A stretch of 64,000 nucleotides of DNA from Zygnema cylindricum (Eukaryota > Streptophyta > Zygnematophyceae > Zygnematales > Zygnemataceae): the NCBI GenBank assembly GCA_037447655.1, contig JBBHKE010003285.1, forward strand, positions 143,012 through 207,011, in the 5' to 3' direction. The translations under genes and the position numbers were made by a program. The notes beneath the pieces were generated by a model that made no database searches, was not told the origin of the DNA, and saw nothing but the letters and a program-made list of their open reading frames with translations. Every line of letters starts with the position of its first letter. Positions within the stretch are counted from its first letter, which is position 1. This document shows, piece after piece, positions 45,021-56,318 of the stretch.

Positions 45021-47310
45021 TGTCGCAACCATCGCAATTATATTGGGGACGCGGCAAAGAAACGCAGCGTCGATGTTACCGCTCCGCAATGATATAGCCG
45101 CGCAGCCACCGCAGCGCAGCATGGTTACGGTGCCGTCAGAGGAACGCAGCGCCACCGCTGCGCTGACACGAAAACACAACGGCTCAATTGTGCTTCACCA
45201 CATTGTTGACAACGAACCCTCGGTTTCGCCGCAGCAACGCAGTTTTATGAATATTGGACGTTGTGATACCCTAGCACGTTGCGACCCTTCGCAAAGTCCA
45301 AACGTGAAACCCTTAGCCCTCTTGGATAAAACCGCCATCCGCCCTCGCGACCAGCCTAGTCCAGGCAGTTTAGAGAGTGCTTTACTCCGCAGAGCCAGTT
45401 TACCTTCGCTTCTAAAATTACCTGATTTGTCCTACACAACTTGATACATGGCGTCGTCATCCTCCCCACCACCAAAGAGGAGGATACTGATACGTGTGGG
45501 GCAAGGAGATGTGTCCCGTCCCGATATATTGTTGGTGGCGCCGGAGGCCATGGTAGAGGCAGACCGGAGGAGGGAGGTAGAAGCGGAGCCGGAACTGGAA
45601 GAAACACCCAGTAGCGAGGCAGGGCCGGCAGAGACCAGTGGAGAGGAGGGGTCAGAAAGTTCACAAGACCCTGAATACCACCCACTCGAAGAGGGAGATC
45701 AAGAGGATGAGGAAGACCATGAGCTCTCGGACGCGGAGGAACCGGAACGGGAACCAATACCTACGCCTATTGAAGAGCGCGCCTCGGATCTAGAGGTGAT
45801 GAGGGACCCTAACAAGGAGAGTGAGACCCCAATAAGGAGAGTATCGTAGACAAGCAATTGTCTGAAAGGGCGGAAAAGAAGGCGGAAGCACAGTACCCTA
45901 TCCGTGACGATGTGTTCTTCCTTCGAGGAGATCAAAGGGACACAAACAAAGAGAGTGAAAAGGGAGAAGAAGTCCCCGATTACCTCTTTCCACTCTCTAT
46001 CGACACACGACATCCGAATCTCACCTTCAGCTTCGCGAAGCGCTTTTATCGGGATCCAACGGAGTGTCCCGAGGATTGGGGTACTAGAAAGTTTGGGGAA
46101 CCTTTCCTTATTCTCGCCAACGTACCGTCACACCCGGCTTGGAATTTTATGAGGACAAAGGACCTCGGGAACAATCACAAGGGTTATGTGCAGCTAAACC
46201 CCGATGCCATGCCGTTTGTGGAAGTGGTTGAAAATAACTACCGTTACAGGGTGGATGTTCCCGAGTTACTTCGCCATTATCACTCGTGGGATGTTTGCCT
46301 CCATGACATCATCTCTCGGGCAGAGGTTACACCTGAGGTACAGGCACTCAAGCTGGCCAGGAAGAACGCTCTGCAGGGGGGCCGAGTTGCCATGAAACAT
46401 GCGTCCTTCAAGCTAAGGAAGGTACCTCTGTGGGAACCGGCTGAAGGAGAGGCGGAATAGGCACAGCAACTCGCAGAACCCAAAGCGCCCCAAATTCCAG
46501 CACCCGAGGAGCCTGCACCGGCGTCCATTTTGCCGCAACTCGAGGGACCAGAGGCTGTACCGGAGGAAGGGCAGGACGAAGTTCGAGAGCGAATCACTCA
46601 GAGACGTTTGGCAGCGGCAGACCATCATATTGCGCTGCTAGAGGCCCGATGTGTGCAGCTCCAAAACCAACTCGACACCCTGCGACAGGAGTTCAAAGAG
46701 TACCGTGAAGAGACGTACCGCATACTCCTGCAATTCCAGTTTCCCTGAGCTAGTAAGGTTCAGAGGGACGTTGAAGCCCTAGTGGGAGGCACTGTAACAG
46801 GGTTACACTGTTGGGTACTTAGTAGCTAGTAACTAGGCTGCTATAGTTGCAGTGTCAGAGCAGCGTAGCTGCGATTCCAGACCAGCGCAATATAGCAGCG
46901 TAGCAACTTAGCGGCGTACCTACTTAGAAGCGTAGCAGCATAGCAGTGCAGCAGAGCAACACAGCTTAGCAGTATGGCAACGCCGCGGAATGTAGATAGA
47001 ACGGTATTGTTCTAGAAGGATATTTCGGAGATTTGTCTCGGTTAACCATGAAGGTCCATGTGTACAGTTGTATTGTACTAGGTTGACTACCAGCTAGTTA
47101 GTTTAAATAGTTAAGTAGGCGTAGTCAACAGGAGACTCTTTGAGTAGACCTTCGCAGCGAGCACTGAATTTTGTTATCCTCTCCCGAGTGATAAAGCGCA
47201 TCCTTGTCTGTCATTGTTGTGTGCTCCTGCTGTTGCTACAGGAAGATCCTTGGAGCTTTCTGCTGTGTATTGTGGTGTATTGTGGTGCTTATATTTTTTT
47301 CCCTTTTACA
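45021..47310 (+). repeat. 5' LTR of the chromovirus (about 2.29 kb)
   Basis: It begins TGTCGCAACC and ends CCCTTTTACA, and is collinear with 51798-53995. The sequence near 46850-46980 is an array of AGCAGCGTAGC-like words. The LTR is unusual in carrying open frames over about 1.3 kb. Confidence 0.8.
45448..46748 (+). pseudogene. Unknown ORF embedded in the 5' LTR
   Basis: Three consecutive open segments (45448-45849, 45858-46460, 46530-46748) appear to be one ~430-codon gene broken by a frameshift near 45850 and a TAG at 46458-46460. The order is a Ser/Pro start (MASSSSPPPKRR), an acidic Glu/Asp-rich section, a central globular-looking section with PDYLFPLSID, NFMRTKDLG, NHKGYVQLNP and HDIISRAEVTPEV, a proline-rich linker and a C-terminal coiled coil (LEARCVQLQNQLDTLRQEF). 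The same protein is recognisable in the 3' LTR. No family can be named. It is not the element's Gag, which follows the LTR. Confidence 0.6.
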
Positions 47311-47364
47311 AGAACGCTCAACTGAGTGACACCGTCGCAACTTTGGAAACTCGTCTTGGTAAAC

Positions 47365-48180
47365 AAACACATGGAAGTATGGAGAGAGACTTGAGGAGAC
47401 CAAAGTTGAGATTGCCCGATGAGTTCGACCTGCCAAGCACAAGAATTTAGATGCGTGGTTGTTTGCAACGGCGAATTATTTGGAAAATTTTCCCAATCTG
47501 TGTTATCGCAATAAAATTTATTATGCGGGATGTTTACTGAGGGGGGCAGCAAGAGCGTGATGGAGAGCAATGGTGAAGAACGGCAAGGTACTCGCTGAGT
47601 GGACTCTATTTGTTCGTTCTCTGCGTGACTGCTGGCAACCAGTGAACACCGTTAAGGCGGCAAGGGACAGGATCAAAATGTTGAAACAACGCACTTCCGT
47701 TCTGGAGTACACGCAACGATTCTTAGAATGCAAGGTCCAAATCCCAACGATGACGGAGGATGAGGCGGTGGATCGTTATGTTAAGGGACTAAAGGCGTCT
47801 ATTCGGAGGGATGTTGAACAGTGGCTCGCACGAGAAATGACGACTCCTAGTCTCTCGGCAATTGTTCAGTTCGCGAAACGGACCGACTCCGTAGACTTCA
47901 ATCTTCGTAAGTCCTATCATTTTTGATCGAGTGGTGGCGGAGGAGGTAGAAGGGACGATGGTCCGACTCCTATGGAGCTTGGAGCAATCAAGGAGGACGC
48001 GGACTTGTTCAACGCGATTAAAAGAAAGAAGAAGTTCACAAAAAAGAAGACCAATGACTTGTCCCCCGAGGAGCTCTAAAGGAGGAGGCAAAACGGATTA
48101 TGCTTCGAGAGTGGTTCCCTTGACCATATGGCCAGAGAATGCCCAAGGAGAAAGGATCCTAGAAAAGGCAAACTTAACGT
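47365..48180 (+). pseudogene. Chromovirus gag, broken
   Basis: Retrotrans_gag-like sequence (about 47570-47926) has the family's 'YTQRFLECKVQIPTMTEDEAVDRYVKGL' pattern (only part quoted: DEAVDRYVKGL). A zinc knuckle near 48105-48150, in another frame, reads CFESGSLDHMAREC, in which the second cysteine is serine. Several stops and shifts interrupt it. Confidence 0.7.
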
Positions 48181-48199
48181 CATGAGGTAAGCCGGAAAA

Positions 48200-48550
48200 G
48201 GCGGAGACCCCTTGGTTTTTCCAGGAAAGATTGGGGGTAGCGTAGTTAGCTTCATGGTTGACTTTGGCGCGTCGGGGAATTTCATCAACGAGAAGACGGT
48301 GAAGAAGTTGAAGTTACCTCTCATAATGGTTTTGGATCAACAATCGGTCCAGCTAGCCGATAATACCTCCATTGATATCACTCATCGCACACCTCGACTG
48401 CGAGTTAGCGTGGGGAACTTTCATTGGTATGAGACACTCCACGTATTACCGCTCGGGGATCAAGAGGTAATCTTGGGGAAGCCGTGGCTCGAAACGTGGA
48501 ATCCGACAATTGATTGGAGGAACAACGGTATGAGGGTCAGAAAAAGTTAA
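48200..48550 (+). pseudogene. Chromovirus aspartic protease, active-site triad altered
   Basis: An open frame contains FMVDFGASGNFI where the family has D-S/T-G; the serine/threonine is phenylalanine here. The later ILGKPWLETWNP motif is typical of the end of the protease. It probably would not cleave. Confidence 0.75.
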
Positions 48551-48574
48551 AATGAGTATGAGGTAAACCTAGGA

Positions 48575-49440
48575 GTGGTTAGTAATGGTCTGGAAGAGGG
48601 ACGTCTCCTTTCGGCTTTACATCTTAAGCGCGCATTCAAAAAAAGGGAAACAATTGGAATGGCGGTCGTAGAATCCGTGGAGGAAGCCAAGGAGGAGAGT
48701 CCGGAGGAGTGGACAAAAAAAAATCCCGACTTCAACTTCAACAAGGGGAACGACACAGGAATGACTTCCGTAGAGGCCTCGGAAGTCATGACAAAAATTC
48801 TCGAGGAGTATGCTGATGTTTTTCCCCCAAAACTCTCAGAAGCTTTACCTCCAAAATACGACATAGACCACAAAATTGAGATGGTTCTTGGAGCAGCGCC
48901 CCCGACTAACGAGATGTATAAGATGAGCTATATCGAGTTAGATGAACTCAAAAAGCAACTTTCACTGTTGGTTGAGGCCGAAGCCATTGAACCGAGCAAG
49001 TTACCTTATGGAGCCCCCGTTCTGTTTGTGTCCAAGAAAGATAGAGGTTTTCGTATGTGTGTGGACTACCAAAAACGCGTACCCCCTTCCCAGGATCGAC
49101 GATTTGCTAGACAGGCTAAGGGGTGCTAGATGTTTTTCTAAGATAGACTTGCGTAGTGGATACCACAAGATTAGAATTGCGTAGGAGGATGTGGATAAGA
49201 CTGCGTTCAGGACGTGGTACAGGCATTTCCAATTTCTAGTAATGCCATTTGGATTGACTAATGCCCCCGCTACCTTTATGCACTTGATGAATTCTATCTT
49301 CTGATAATATCTGGACGCTTTCGTAATAGTTTTCTTGGACGACATTCTAGTGTATAGTGAGACACTAGAGGACCATGTCAAGCATCTGAAAACAGTGCTA
49401 CAGATCCTAAGGGAGAATAGGATGTACGCCAAAATGAGTA
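48575..49440 (+). pseudogene. Chromovirus reverse transcriptase, frameshifted
   Basis: Successive frames carry [50 protein letters not shown] and FLDDILVYS, the ordered RT motifs with the catalytic DD retained. It is broken by a frameshift near 49070, stops near 49183 and 49302, and a shift near 49444. Confidence 0.85.
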
Positions 49441-49443
49441 AAA

Positions 49444-50223
49444 GTGAATTTTTTGAAAGAAGAGACGGCGTTCTTAGGCCATGTGGTCAGTCGAAATGAA
49501 ATCGCGGTGGATCCCACCAAAACCGAGGCAATCAAAGAGTGGCCGCAACCGGCAAACATCACGAAGTTGAGGAGCTTCCTTGGGTTATGCTCCTACTATC
49601 GACGGTTTGTGGAGGGATTTGCAAAAATTGCAACACCACTCACGGATTTACTCAAAAACGACGTGCCTTATGAGTGGAAGTCGGAGCAAGAGACCGCCTT
49701 TACCACGCTAAAGGAGGGGTTGGTTACGGCCACTGTGTTAACGGTTCCCAATCCAGAGTTACCTTGGACAATAATCACTGACGCGAGTGATACGGCTATT
49801 GGAGCGATCCTTATGCAAGATCAAGGACGAGGTCTATAACCCATTGCTTATGAGAGCCGTAAACTAAAGGCGGCGGAGCTTAATTAGGCCACTCACGAGA
49901 AGGAAACGATAGCTATCATTAATGCGTTAGAAGTGTGGAAGTGTTACGTTCAAGGGAAGAGGATCACTGTGATTACTGACCACCATGCGTTACACTATCT
50001 GCAAACACAGCCGAAGTTATCAAAGAAACACGCCAGATGGATGACATTCCTACAGACCTTCGGACTGGAGTTAACCATCGAATACAAGCCCGGTAAAACG
50101 AATCCTGCAGATGCGTTGTCCAAAAGACCAGGTGTAACTCCGCTGACCGCGGCGGGTCTAGCTGCGACTTGGTGTAGCTCCGATGACCGCGGCGGGTCTA
50201 CCGCAGCTATCGCAGGAACGTAG
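49444..50223 (+). pseudogene. Chromovirus RT connection and RNase H
   Basis: FLGLCSYYRRFVEGFAKIA is followed by ITDASDTAIGAIL, HEKETIAI, VITDHHALHYL and KPGKTNPADALSKRPG, the usual RT thumb and RNase H order. Stops occur near 49838 and 49885. A 37-bp stretch around GGTGTAACTCCGCTGACCGC (near 50132) is repeated near 50171 as GGTGTAGCTCCGATGACCGC. Confidence 0.85.
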
Positions 50224-50439
50224 GATGTCTCTTTTATATGGAATACTACCGCAGCCGACAAACTTTCCGACAAAAAAGTCAACACTGTCACGAATACGGT
50301 GCAAGTGGACGATAAGTGGTTGGATAGGATTACGGCGGCGTACACAGACGACGACACAATTACGGAACTCGTCAGAAAAAAGATATTGGTTCAAACTGCC
50401 AACGGCATATGGCGGTAAAAACCGAGTCAGACACCCCGA

Positions 50440-52026
50440 TTGTACATTCCGCCAAATCAAAAGTTAAGGCATACTATCTTGCAATTAAGTCATGACGAAC
50501 CCCTTAACGAACACTTCGGGCGAGACAAAACTACTGCACGTGTCGCTGAAGCGTACTATTGGCAAAATATGACAAAAGATGTTGCGGAGTATGTCCGAAC
50601 CTATGACTCTTGCAATAGGAATAAAATGGATGCTGGTCGTCAAGGACTCTTACAACCTCTTCCAACACCATCCGCCCCTTGGGAAGCAATATCGATGGAC
50701 TTTATCGTCGCTCTCCCAACAACGCCAGATGGCTATGACTCCATTTTTGTTGTCGTCGATTATCTAGCGAAGATGGCGCATTTCCTCCCCACGCCAACCA
50801 CGGCTACGGCGAGAGATGTCGCGGATCTCTTCTTCCGTGAGATATTTAGGCACCACGGCCTCCCTAAAAAGATTCTCAGTGATCCCGACTGCAAATTCGT
50901 TAGCCATTTTTGGAGGAATTTGTTTTCTATCTACGGGACACAATTGGCTATGTCTACCGCCTATCACCCTCAAACTGATGGAGAAACAGAGAGAGTAAAC
51001 AGGACATTGGAGGAAGCTCTGCGCGCGTACGTGTCGGTGCACCAGACCGATTGGGTGAAGCATATTACAGCGACCGAAGTGGGGTACAACAGTGCGGTTC
51101 ATTCTTCCACTAATACTACACCCTTTTCTCTCAACGGCCGACAACCTACCTTTCCCCAAAATCTGATTGTAAGCGACTGTAGCACACCTGCCGCAGTGGA
51201 CTTCATAGACACGCTACGCATTAATTTGGATAAAGCAGCGACAATTTTGCAACAAGTAAACAGTCGTCAAAAATCTCAAGTCGGTCACAGACAGGACATA
51301 ACATTTCGTGTTGGGGACAAAGTAAGGTTGAATATGGCTCACCTCTCCCTTACAAATGCCCTACCTACAAAGTTGGCACCGAGATTTACCAGACCATATA
51401 CTATTCTCTCTAAGGTTAATGCAATCGCTTATAGGCTTGACATACCTTCGGCATGGAAAATACATGGTGCCTTTCATGTTTCCCTTCTCAAGGCGTTTCG
51501 CGACCCAAATTCCGTGTTCCCAAATCGGCTTTGCAATACACCTCTTCCCCCTGTTCAAAATACCCCGGATGAGTATGAGGTGGAGCAGATCTTTCATTCC
51601 CGTCAAGTGCGACGAGAACGATTGCATACTACTCAGTACTTGGTGCGGTGGAAAGGTTATACGGTGGAAGACGATTCTTGGGTAGATGAACGCGATCTTC
51701 ATGCCCCACATTTATTGCGCCAATTTCACCTGAGTGCGGGAACTCAACCTAACCGGAAGAGCAGCCACAACCGACGCCTACCAAAAACGAAGCGCAATGT
51801 CGCAACCGTTGCAGTCATCTCGAGGGCTTATCAACGTAACGCGGCAGCGCTGACGGAAGACCACTGCCCTATCGTGGCGCAACCAATGGATCCCAGAATA
51901 GTTGCTGCGATGTCAGAAAATCCTAGCGCCGCGGCTGCGCTGATAGGGGATCACAACAACGAAATTGTGAATCGCAATGTTGGCCACGTCGAACCCGTGG
52001 TATCGCCGCAACCTCGCAATCGGTGA
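50440..52026 (+). CDS. Chromovirus integrase with C-terminal chromodomain
   Basis: 528 open codons. The N-terminal zinc site has H18 and H25 and C58, but its first cysteine is Y55 (YDSC). The D,D-35-E core has D87 (MDF), D148 (SDPD) and E184 (TERVNR). A chromodomain spans about residues 376-431, with YEVEQIFHSR, YLVRWKGY, DDSWV and a following DLH. Integrase inserts the cDNA; the chromodomain steers it towards marked chromatin. The frame does not stop at the LTR: the last ~76 codons (from 51798) read through the start of the 3' LTR. This is the best preserved part of the element, but a working polyprotein could not be made upstream. Confidence 0.9.
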   Translation: MYIPPNQKLRHTILQLSHDEPLNEHFGRDKTTARVAEAYYWQNMTKDVAEYVRTYDSCNRNKMDAGRQGLLQPLPTPSAPWEAISMDFIVALPTTPDGYDSIFVVVDYLAKMAHFLPTPTTATARDVADLFFREIFRHHGLPKKILSDPDCKFVSHFWRNLFSIYGTQLAMSTAYHPQTDGETERVNRTLEEALRAYVSVHQTDWVKHITATEVGYNSAVHSSTNTTPFSLNGRQPTFPQNLIVSDCSTPAAVDFIDTLRINLDKAATILQQVNSRQKSQVGHRQDITFRVGDKVRLNMAHLSLTNALPTKLAPRFTRPYTILSKVNAIAYRLDIPSAWKIHGAFHVSLLKAFRDPNSVFPNRLCNTPLPPVQNTPDEYEVEQIFHSRQVRRERLHTTQYLVRWKGYTVEDDSWVDERDLHAPHLLRQFHLSAGTQPNRKSSHNRRLPKTKRNVATVAVISRAYQRNAAALTEDHCPIVAQPMDPRIVAAMSENPSAAAALIGDHNNEIVNRNVGHVEPVVSPQPRNR

Positions 52027-53995
52027 AGTTTCAAACGCTGCGATACCCTTGAACACCGCGACGCATGGAAGGTTTCGACGATGAGATTTCCACAACCCCC
52101 TACTAAAGCAGTCATCAACCCTAATGACAAACCCAGTAGCTGCAGTCTGGAGAATCTCTCGCTCCATACCAGCAGCTTACCTACACTCATTGAATTACCG
52201 GAAATCTCGACCACACTTACCTCCATGTCCACGTCATCCTCTCCACCACCAAAAAGACTGAGACTAGTGTGAAGGGGAAATGATGATATGCCCTCACGGA
52301 ACAGACTTTTGGCCGCAGCTGAGGCCATGGTAGAAGCAACTGTGGGCGAGGAGGACATAAGCGCAAGCACGGAAGGGGAAGGATCAAAAAATTTGCAAGA
52401 CCCGGAGTACAACCCACTCATAGAGGGTGACCGCGAGGATGAGGAAGATCACGAGCTCTCGGCGCCGAGGTCCCGGAGCGGGAACCGACACCTCCACCGG
52501 AAGAGGAACGTGACTCTGATTTGGAGGTGACGAGAGATCCTAACAAAGAAATTACCCCAGGCGAGCAGTCCTTGGAGAGCTCCAAAAAGAAAGCGGAGGA
52601 GCTGTATCCCAGCGAGGATGACGTATTTGTCCTCCGACGAAAGGGAGGGAAAGTGAGGAAGAGAATGAAAGGGAAGAAGAGATTCCGGACTATCTATTTC
52701 CTCTACCTATAGAATCTCAAAACCCCGACTTAACCTTCAGTGTTGTGAAACGGTTCTATTAGGACCCTGCGGAGTGGCCAGTAGAGTGGCGTAAGGGGAA
52801 AACCGAGGAACCGCTCAACATCCCTGCCCGCGTGTCTTCTCACCCACCATGGAATTTTATGCGGACAAAAGACCTGGGTAAAAATCACAAAGGTTACATC
52901 CAACTGAACCCTCACTTCTTAGAGTTTGTACAGGTGGTCAAGGACCACTACCGATACAGGGTGGATGTTCCCGGGTTGTTGCAAATGTATCACCCTTGGG
53001 ATGTTCGCCTCCATGATATCATTTCGCGGGTTGAGGTCACGCCTGAGGTGCGAGTACTCAAATTGGCTCGGAATAATGCATTGCAGCGGGCGCGAGCTGC
53101 TAGGAAGCATGTTTCTTTCAAATTGAGGAATGTACTACGGTGGGAAGCCAAAGCAGAGGAGGAAGAGGAGGGACCAGTGGAAGCGAATCCAGCTCCCCTA
53201 AGCCCAATTCCGGTCGAAGCGGTACCGGAACTACCACGACCAGTAACTGTAGCATTGGGGAATGCCCCGAGGAAGGAGACGAACATTTGAGGTGGCGAAT
53301 CACCAGGCGACGACAGGCAGCAGTCGACCATCGCACCAGTCTCCTAGAAAAAAAATGTGAAGACTTACAAAATTACATCGATGACCTGCGGGGTAACCAC
53401 CAACAACTTATCCGGAGGTTCGACGCGCTCCATCAAGAGTTTTAGGATTACCACGGCGAGATGGACGAAATACTTCAACAAATGCATTTCCCTGAAGAGT
53501 AACATTCAGCGAGACGTTGAACTCCTAGTGGGAGGCACTGCAACAGGGTTACAGAATGGTAGCGTTGTTGAGAAGTTGTTGTAGTTGCGATGTCAGAGCA
53601 GCGCAGCTGCGATGTCAGATTAGCGCAGCATAGCAGCGCAATTTAGCATTATAACAACGTAGCAAAACTTAGACGGCACTGTAAAGTTCTAGAACCTGGT
53701 ATGGATAGGAGGCAACTAATGAAATGTGTCCACGTGTACATATCCGACCAGCTGTGGGACCGTATTGCCTAGCAAGAAGTTAGTTTTAATGGTGGATAGT
53801 TGTGGTGGGAAAGGTGACCCTTTTGCGAGCAAACTTCTGACAGTGAGCAGACAACCTTGTAATCCCTTTTCGTGATTAATAAAGTTCCAACCTTTCCCTT
53901 GTATATACTGTGTGATCTTACTATTGCTACGAGTGAATCTCTGGGAGTATTCCGCTGTGCATCTTGGACGTGGTGTCCTGGTTACCCTTTTTACA
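51798..53995 (+). repeat. 3' LTR of the chromovirus (about 2.20 kb)
   Basis: It begins TGTCGCAACC within the integrase frame and ends CCCTTTTTACA. An AATAAA at 53877-53882 would serve as the polyadenylation signal. No purine-rich tract precedes it, which is unusual. Confidence 0.8.
52231..53445 (+). pseudogene. Unknown LTR-embedded ORF, 3' copy, broken
   Basis: Second copy of the LTR protein: MSTSSSPPPKRL start, acidic DREDEEDHELS stretch, then NFMRTKDLG, NHKGYIQLNP, HDIISRVEVTPEV and a C-terminal coiled coil. It is disrupted by a stop near 52270, shifts near 52460 and 52660 and a stop near 52760. The middle section (52832-53290) is the most similar to the 5' copy. Confidence 0.6.
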
Positions 53996-54042
53996 CCCCT
54001 TTTACACCCCGCATCAAAAAGAATTTTCCTAGCATGGACTGA

Positions 54043-54821
54043 GGGTGCGTCTCCATGTGCCTAAGTAAGGGTTTTTTTCTGTCGTTTTCTTGTAAAACTT
54101 AGAGCCGTACCGCGTAAGTTTCAACCGTACAAAATAATAAAAAAAATGAGAAGTACATTTTGCGTCATCATCGAAATTAAGATGTTCTACATGTTGTCGT
54201 TTTGTGTTTTTCGACCCACGGCCACGCCAAAAAAGTCATCTTCAACCTTTTCTATAAAAAACAAGGAAGATGTGTTTTAAAACAAAGAATTTTCGAAAAA
54301 CAAATAGAAATACGTAGTCGCACGTGTAAAAAAATTTCAAAAAAAATCAAAAGAATTCAAGCGACGACGAAAAGTGCATAATCAGCAATGTTTTGTCCGC
54401 TTCCGTTCAGGTACGACAAAGCAAAGTACACAATTTTTTTGGTTTTGTCCGTTTGCGCTTGGTACAAATTTTATTTCCCTAGGGGTCTCAAGATCCGATG
54501 CCATTTCACGTCGAGCGGACAACAGACGCAAAGGCAAAGTGCATCTTCTTCAACCGTGAAACGGCAGAAGCTGGATGGCGGTACATCTACAATGTCACAA
54601 AAGTCATGCAACGTCACAAGCAGTGACAAAAAAAAAGTGTGTCATCATAGATTGTACACTGTCGACAGCCCTCACGAGCATTGTCGACGTATACAATCGT
54701 CACGCCCTTAAGTGACAACTTCGTTTGGTACGCATAGGGACGTCTGAAATTCAGGTCCGCCGGATCTGCGCTAAAAAACAAAGTTTTTTCGCTAAGTTAA
54801 AAGTACATGGAGACACTCCCT
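54043..54821. mobile_element. TIR-type DNA element, 779 bp, non-coding
   Basis: The left end AGGGTGCGTCTCCATGTGC and the right end GTACATGGAGACACTCCCT are imperfect inverted repeats. The interior aligns with the element that starts at 27949. No transposase frame is present. The target-site duplication is unclear. Confidence 0.65.
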
Positions 54822-54958
54822 GAACCGTCAATAGGCGAACCCAACCAACTATTACGGTTTTTTAGTTACGTAACTTGCAAGCAAAAAATCTGTTATTCCC
54901 ACGCGTCGGTGATGTGTCTACCTTCGCTGTCGATGTTGCGTTATCGGTCGTCTATACT

Positions 54959-55600
54959 TGTAGAAATTAAAGGTTATTTTAGTATTTTCTAGGTTCCATA
55001 TAATGCAGAAAAGAAGCAGAGGCAGTCTGCCTCTAACATGCAGAAAAGAAGCAGAGGCAGTCTGCCTCTAACTCCTCTCTTCAGCTCCCACACTTGTCGC
55101 AGTCACTGAAAGTTGGAGAGGGAGATAGAGCCATGGCCGCCTATGCTATCCCGACGGGGACACATATTACGGTGGTAGATTTTACCAAAATAACCTTGGC
55201 GGGCCCAAGATTTGAACTTGGTACCTGCCGTCCGCCAAAGTAGTCGGTAGCCGGTAGCCTTAACCAACTAGTCTAAACTAGAGATATACGATATAGGGTT
55301 TCGTAGTTATTTAGATGTTAACACCCAGCCTATTTTAATTCAAATGGATATTTAGACATAGATACAGTTTGTAATGTACGGCGACGGAACATCCGAAACG
55401 GATACCGCGCATTTTGTTTTGAAGGCGAAACAAATAGTGCGCAAGTATTTATGACGGCCAAGATTGTAATCCGGCTTCATCGGACGGCCACGAAGCATGC
55501 CGAGATCGCGGAATGAGATTTTGGAGGTTTACGGTCGACGTCACTTTAATCGCCACGTGGCACAATCACATTGGATTTCGGCATCTTTGGGGATTCCAAG
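54959..55600 (+). repeat. Truncated copia-family LTR
   Basis: It begins TGTAGAAATTAAAGG, then GTATTTTCTAGG, as in the LTR of the 56-62 kb element. A 35-bp segment (55003-55037) is repeated immediately at 55038-55072. Homology fades near 55600 (after GCCACGTGGC at about 55553); the right end is approximate. Confidence 0.65.
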
Positions 55601-56188
55601 AATGATCTTGTAATTCAAAAGGACACAAAATCTGCTTCGCAGTTTTCCATTCATTGAATTCCTAACTCCAAAATATTCTAAGTCCTACATATACAAAGTG
55701 AACCTACAGCTGATCTAAACCGTACCACATTAACCGTGGTGTGTCAGTACACTAAACATTAGTCAAACTAAACCGCGCCATCTACCGTACAAGTATTTAC
55801 ATCAATCCTTAACCTTAGCCGCTGCTAAAATACGCAATCAAAGTTAGTCCACTGAAATGACGGTTCACTCAATATTTCTCTTCCAAAAATGACGGCGAAC
55901 TCTGTCCGCCATCAGCGTATTCATTCATCACCAAAGATGAACCTCCACGTGTAAATCTGGTCTCTCAAATAAATATGTACTTTGTCAACCAAGTCAACCA
56001 AGCTTGACTTCCTCACGGACCGACATGTGTATATACAGTGTACAAAATCTATGAACTCTTTTTGGAGTAACATACCACACCACATCTTGTCTACATCAAC
56101 TCAGTCTATACACAAAAAACAGGCTAAGTCTAGACTCTCTTTCTCACACACGAGATATGGAGAGGACTAAAGGTTTCCAAAACCAACA
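55601..56188. other. No gene recognised
   Basis: AT-rich sequence between an LTR fragment and the minisatellite. There is no coding or repeat signal I can support. Confidence 0.4.
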
Positions 56189-56318
56189 AATACTACACTG
56201 GTTTTTTATATAGTATGCCTACTATACGGAATACTACACTGGTTTTTTATATAGTATGCGTACTATACAGAATACTACACTGGTTTTTTATTTAGTATGT
56301 GAACTATACAGAATACTA
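56189..56318. repeat. 42-bp minisatellite, left flank of the copia element (~3 units)
   Basis: Units of GGAATACTACACTGG, TTTTTTATATAG and TATGCGTACTATAC are repeated with small changes. The last unit ends at ATACTA, directly before the LTR terminus TGAAACT at 56319. The same repeat flanks the other side of the element. Confidence 0.85.

Larger units (their letters stand above)
45021..53995 (+). mobile_element. Decayed Ty3/gypsy chromovirus with long ORF-bearing LTRs
   Basis: The layout is 5' LTR 45021-47310, gag about 47365-48180, protease about 48200-48550, RT about 48575-49440, RNase H about 49444-50150, integrase plus chromodomain 50440-51740, 3' LTR 51798-53995. The PR-RT-RH-IN order and the chromodomain place it in the chromovirus branch of Ty3/gypsy. 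The LTRs differ at many positions, gag and pol carry stops and shifts, and no matching target-site duplication, primer-binding site or polypurine tract is obvious. It is an old inactive copy. Confidence 0.85.

Noticed and set aside
46850-46980. Possible coding repeat of AGCAGCGTAGC words
   Set aside because: The frame is interrupted repeatedly by TAG; it is a non-coding LTR repeat present in both LTRs.
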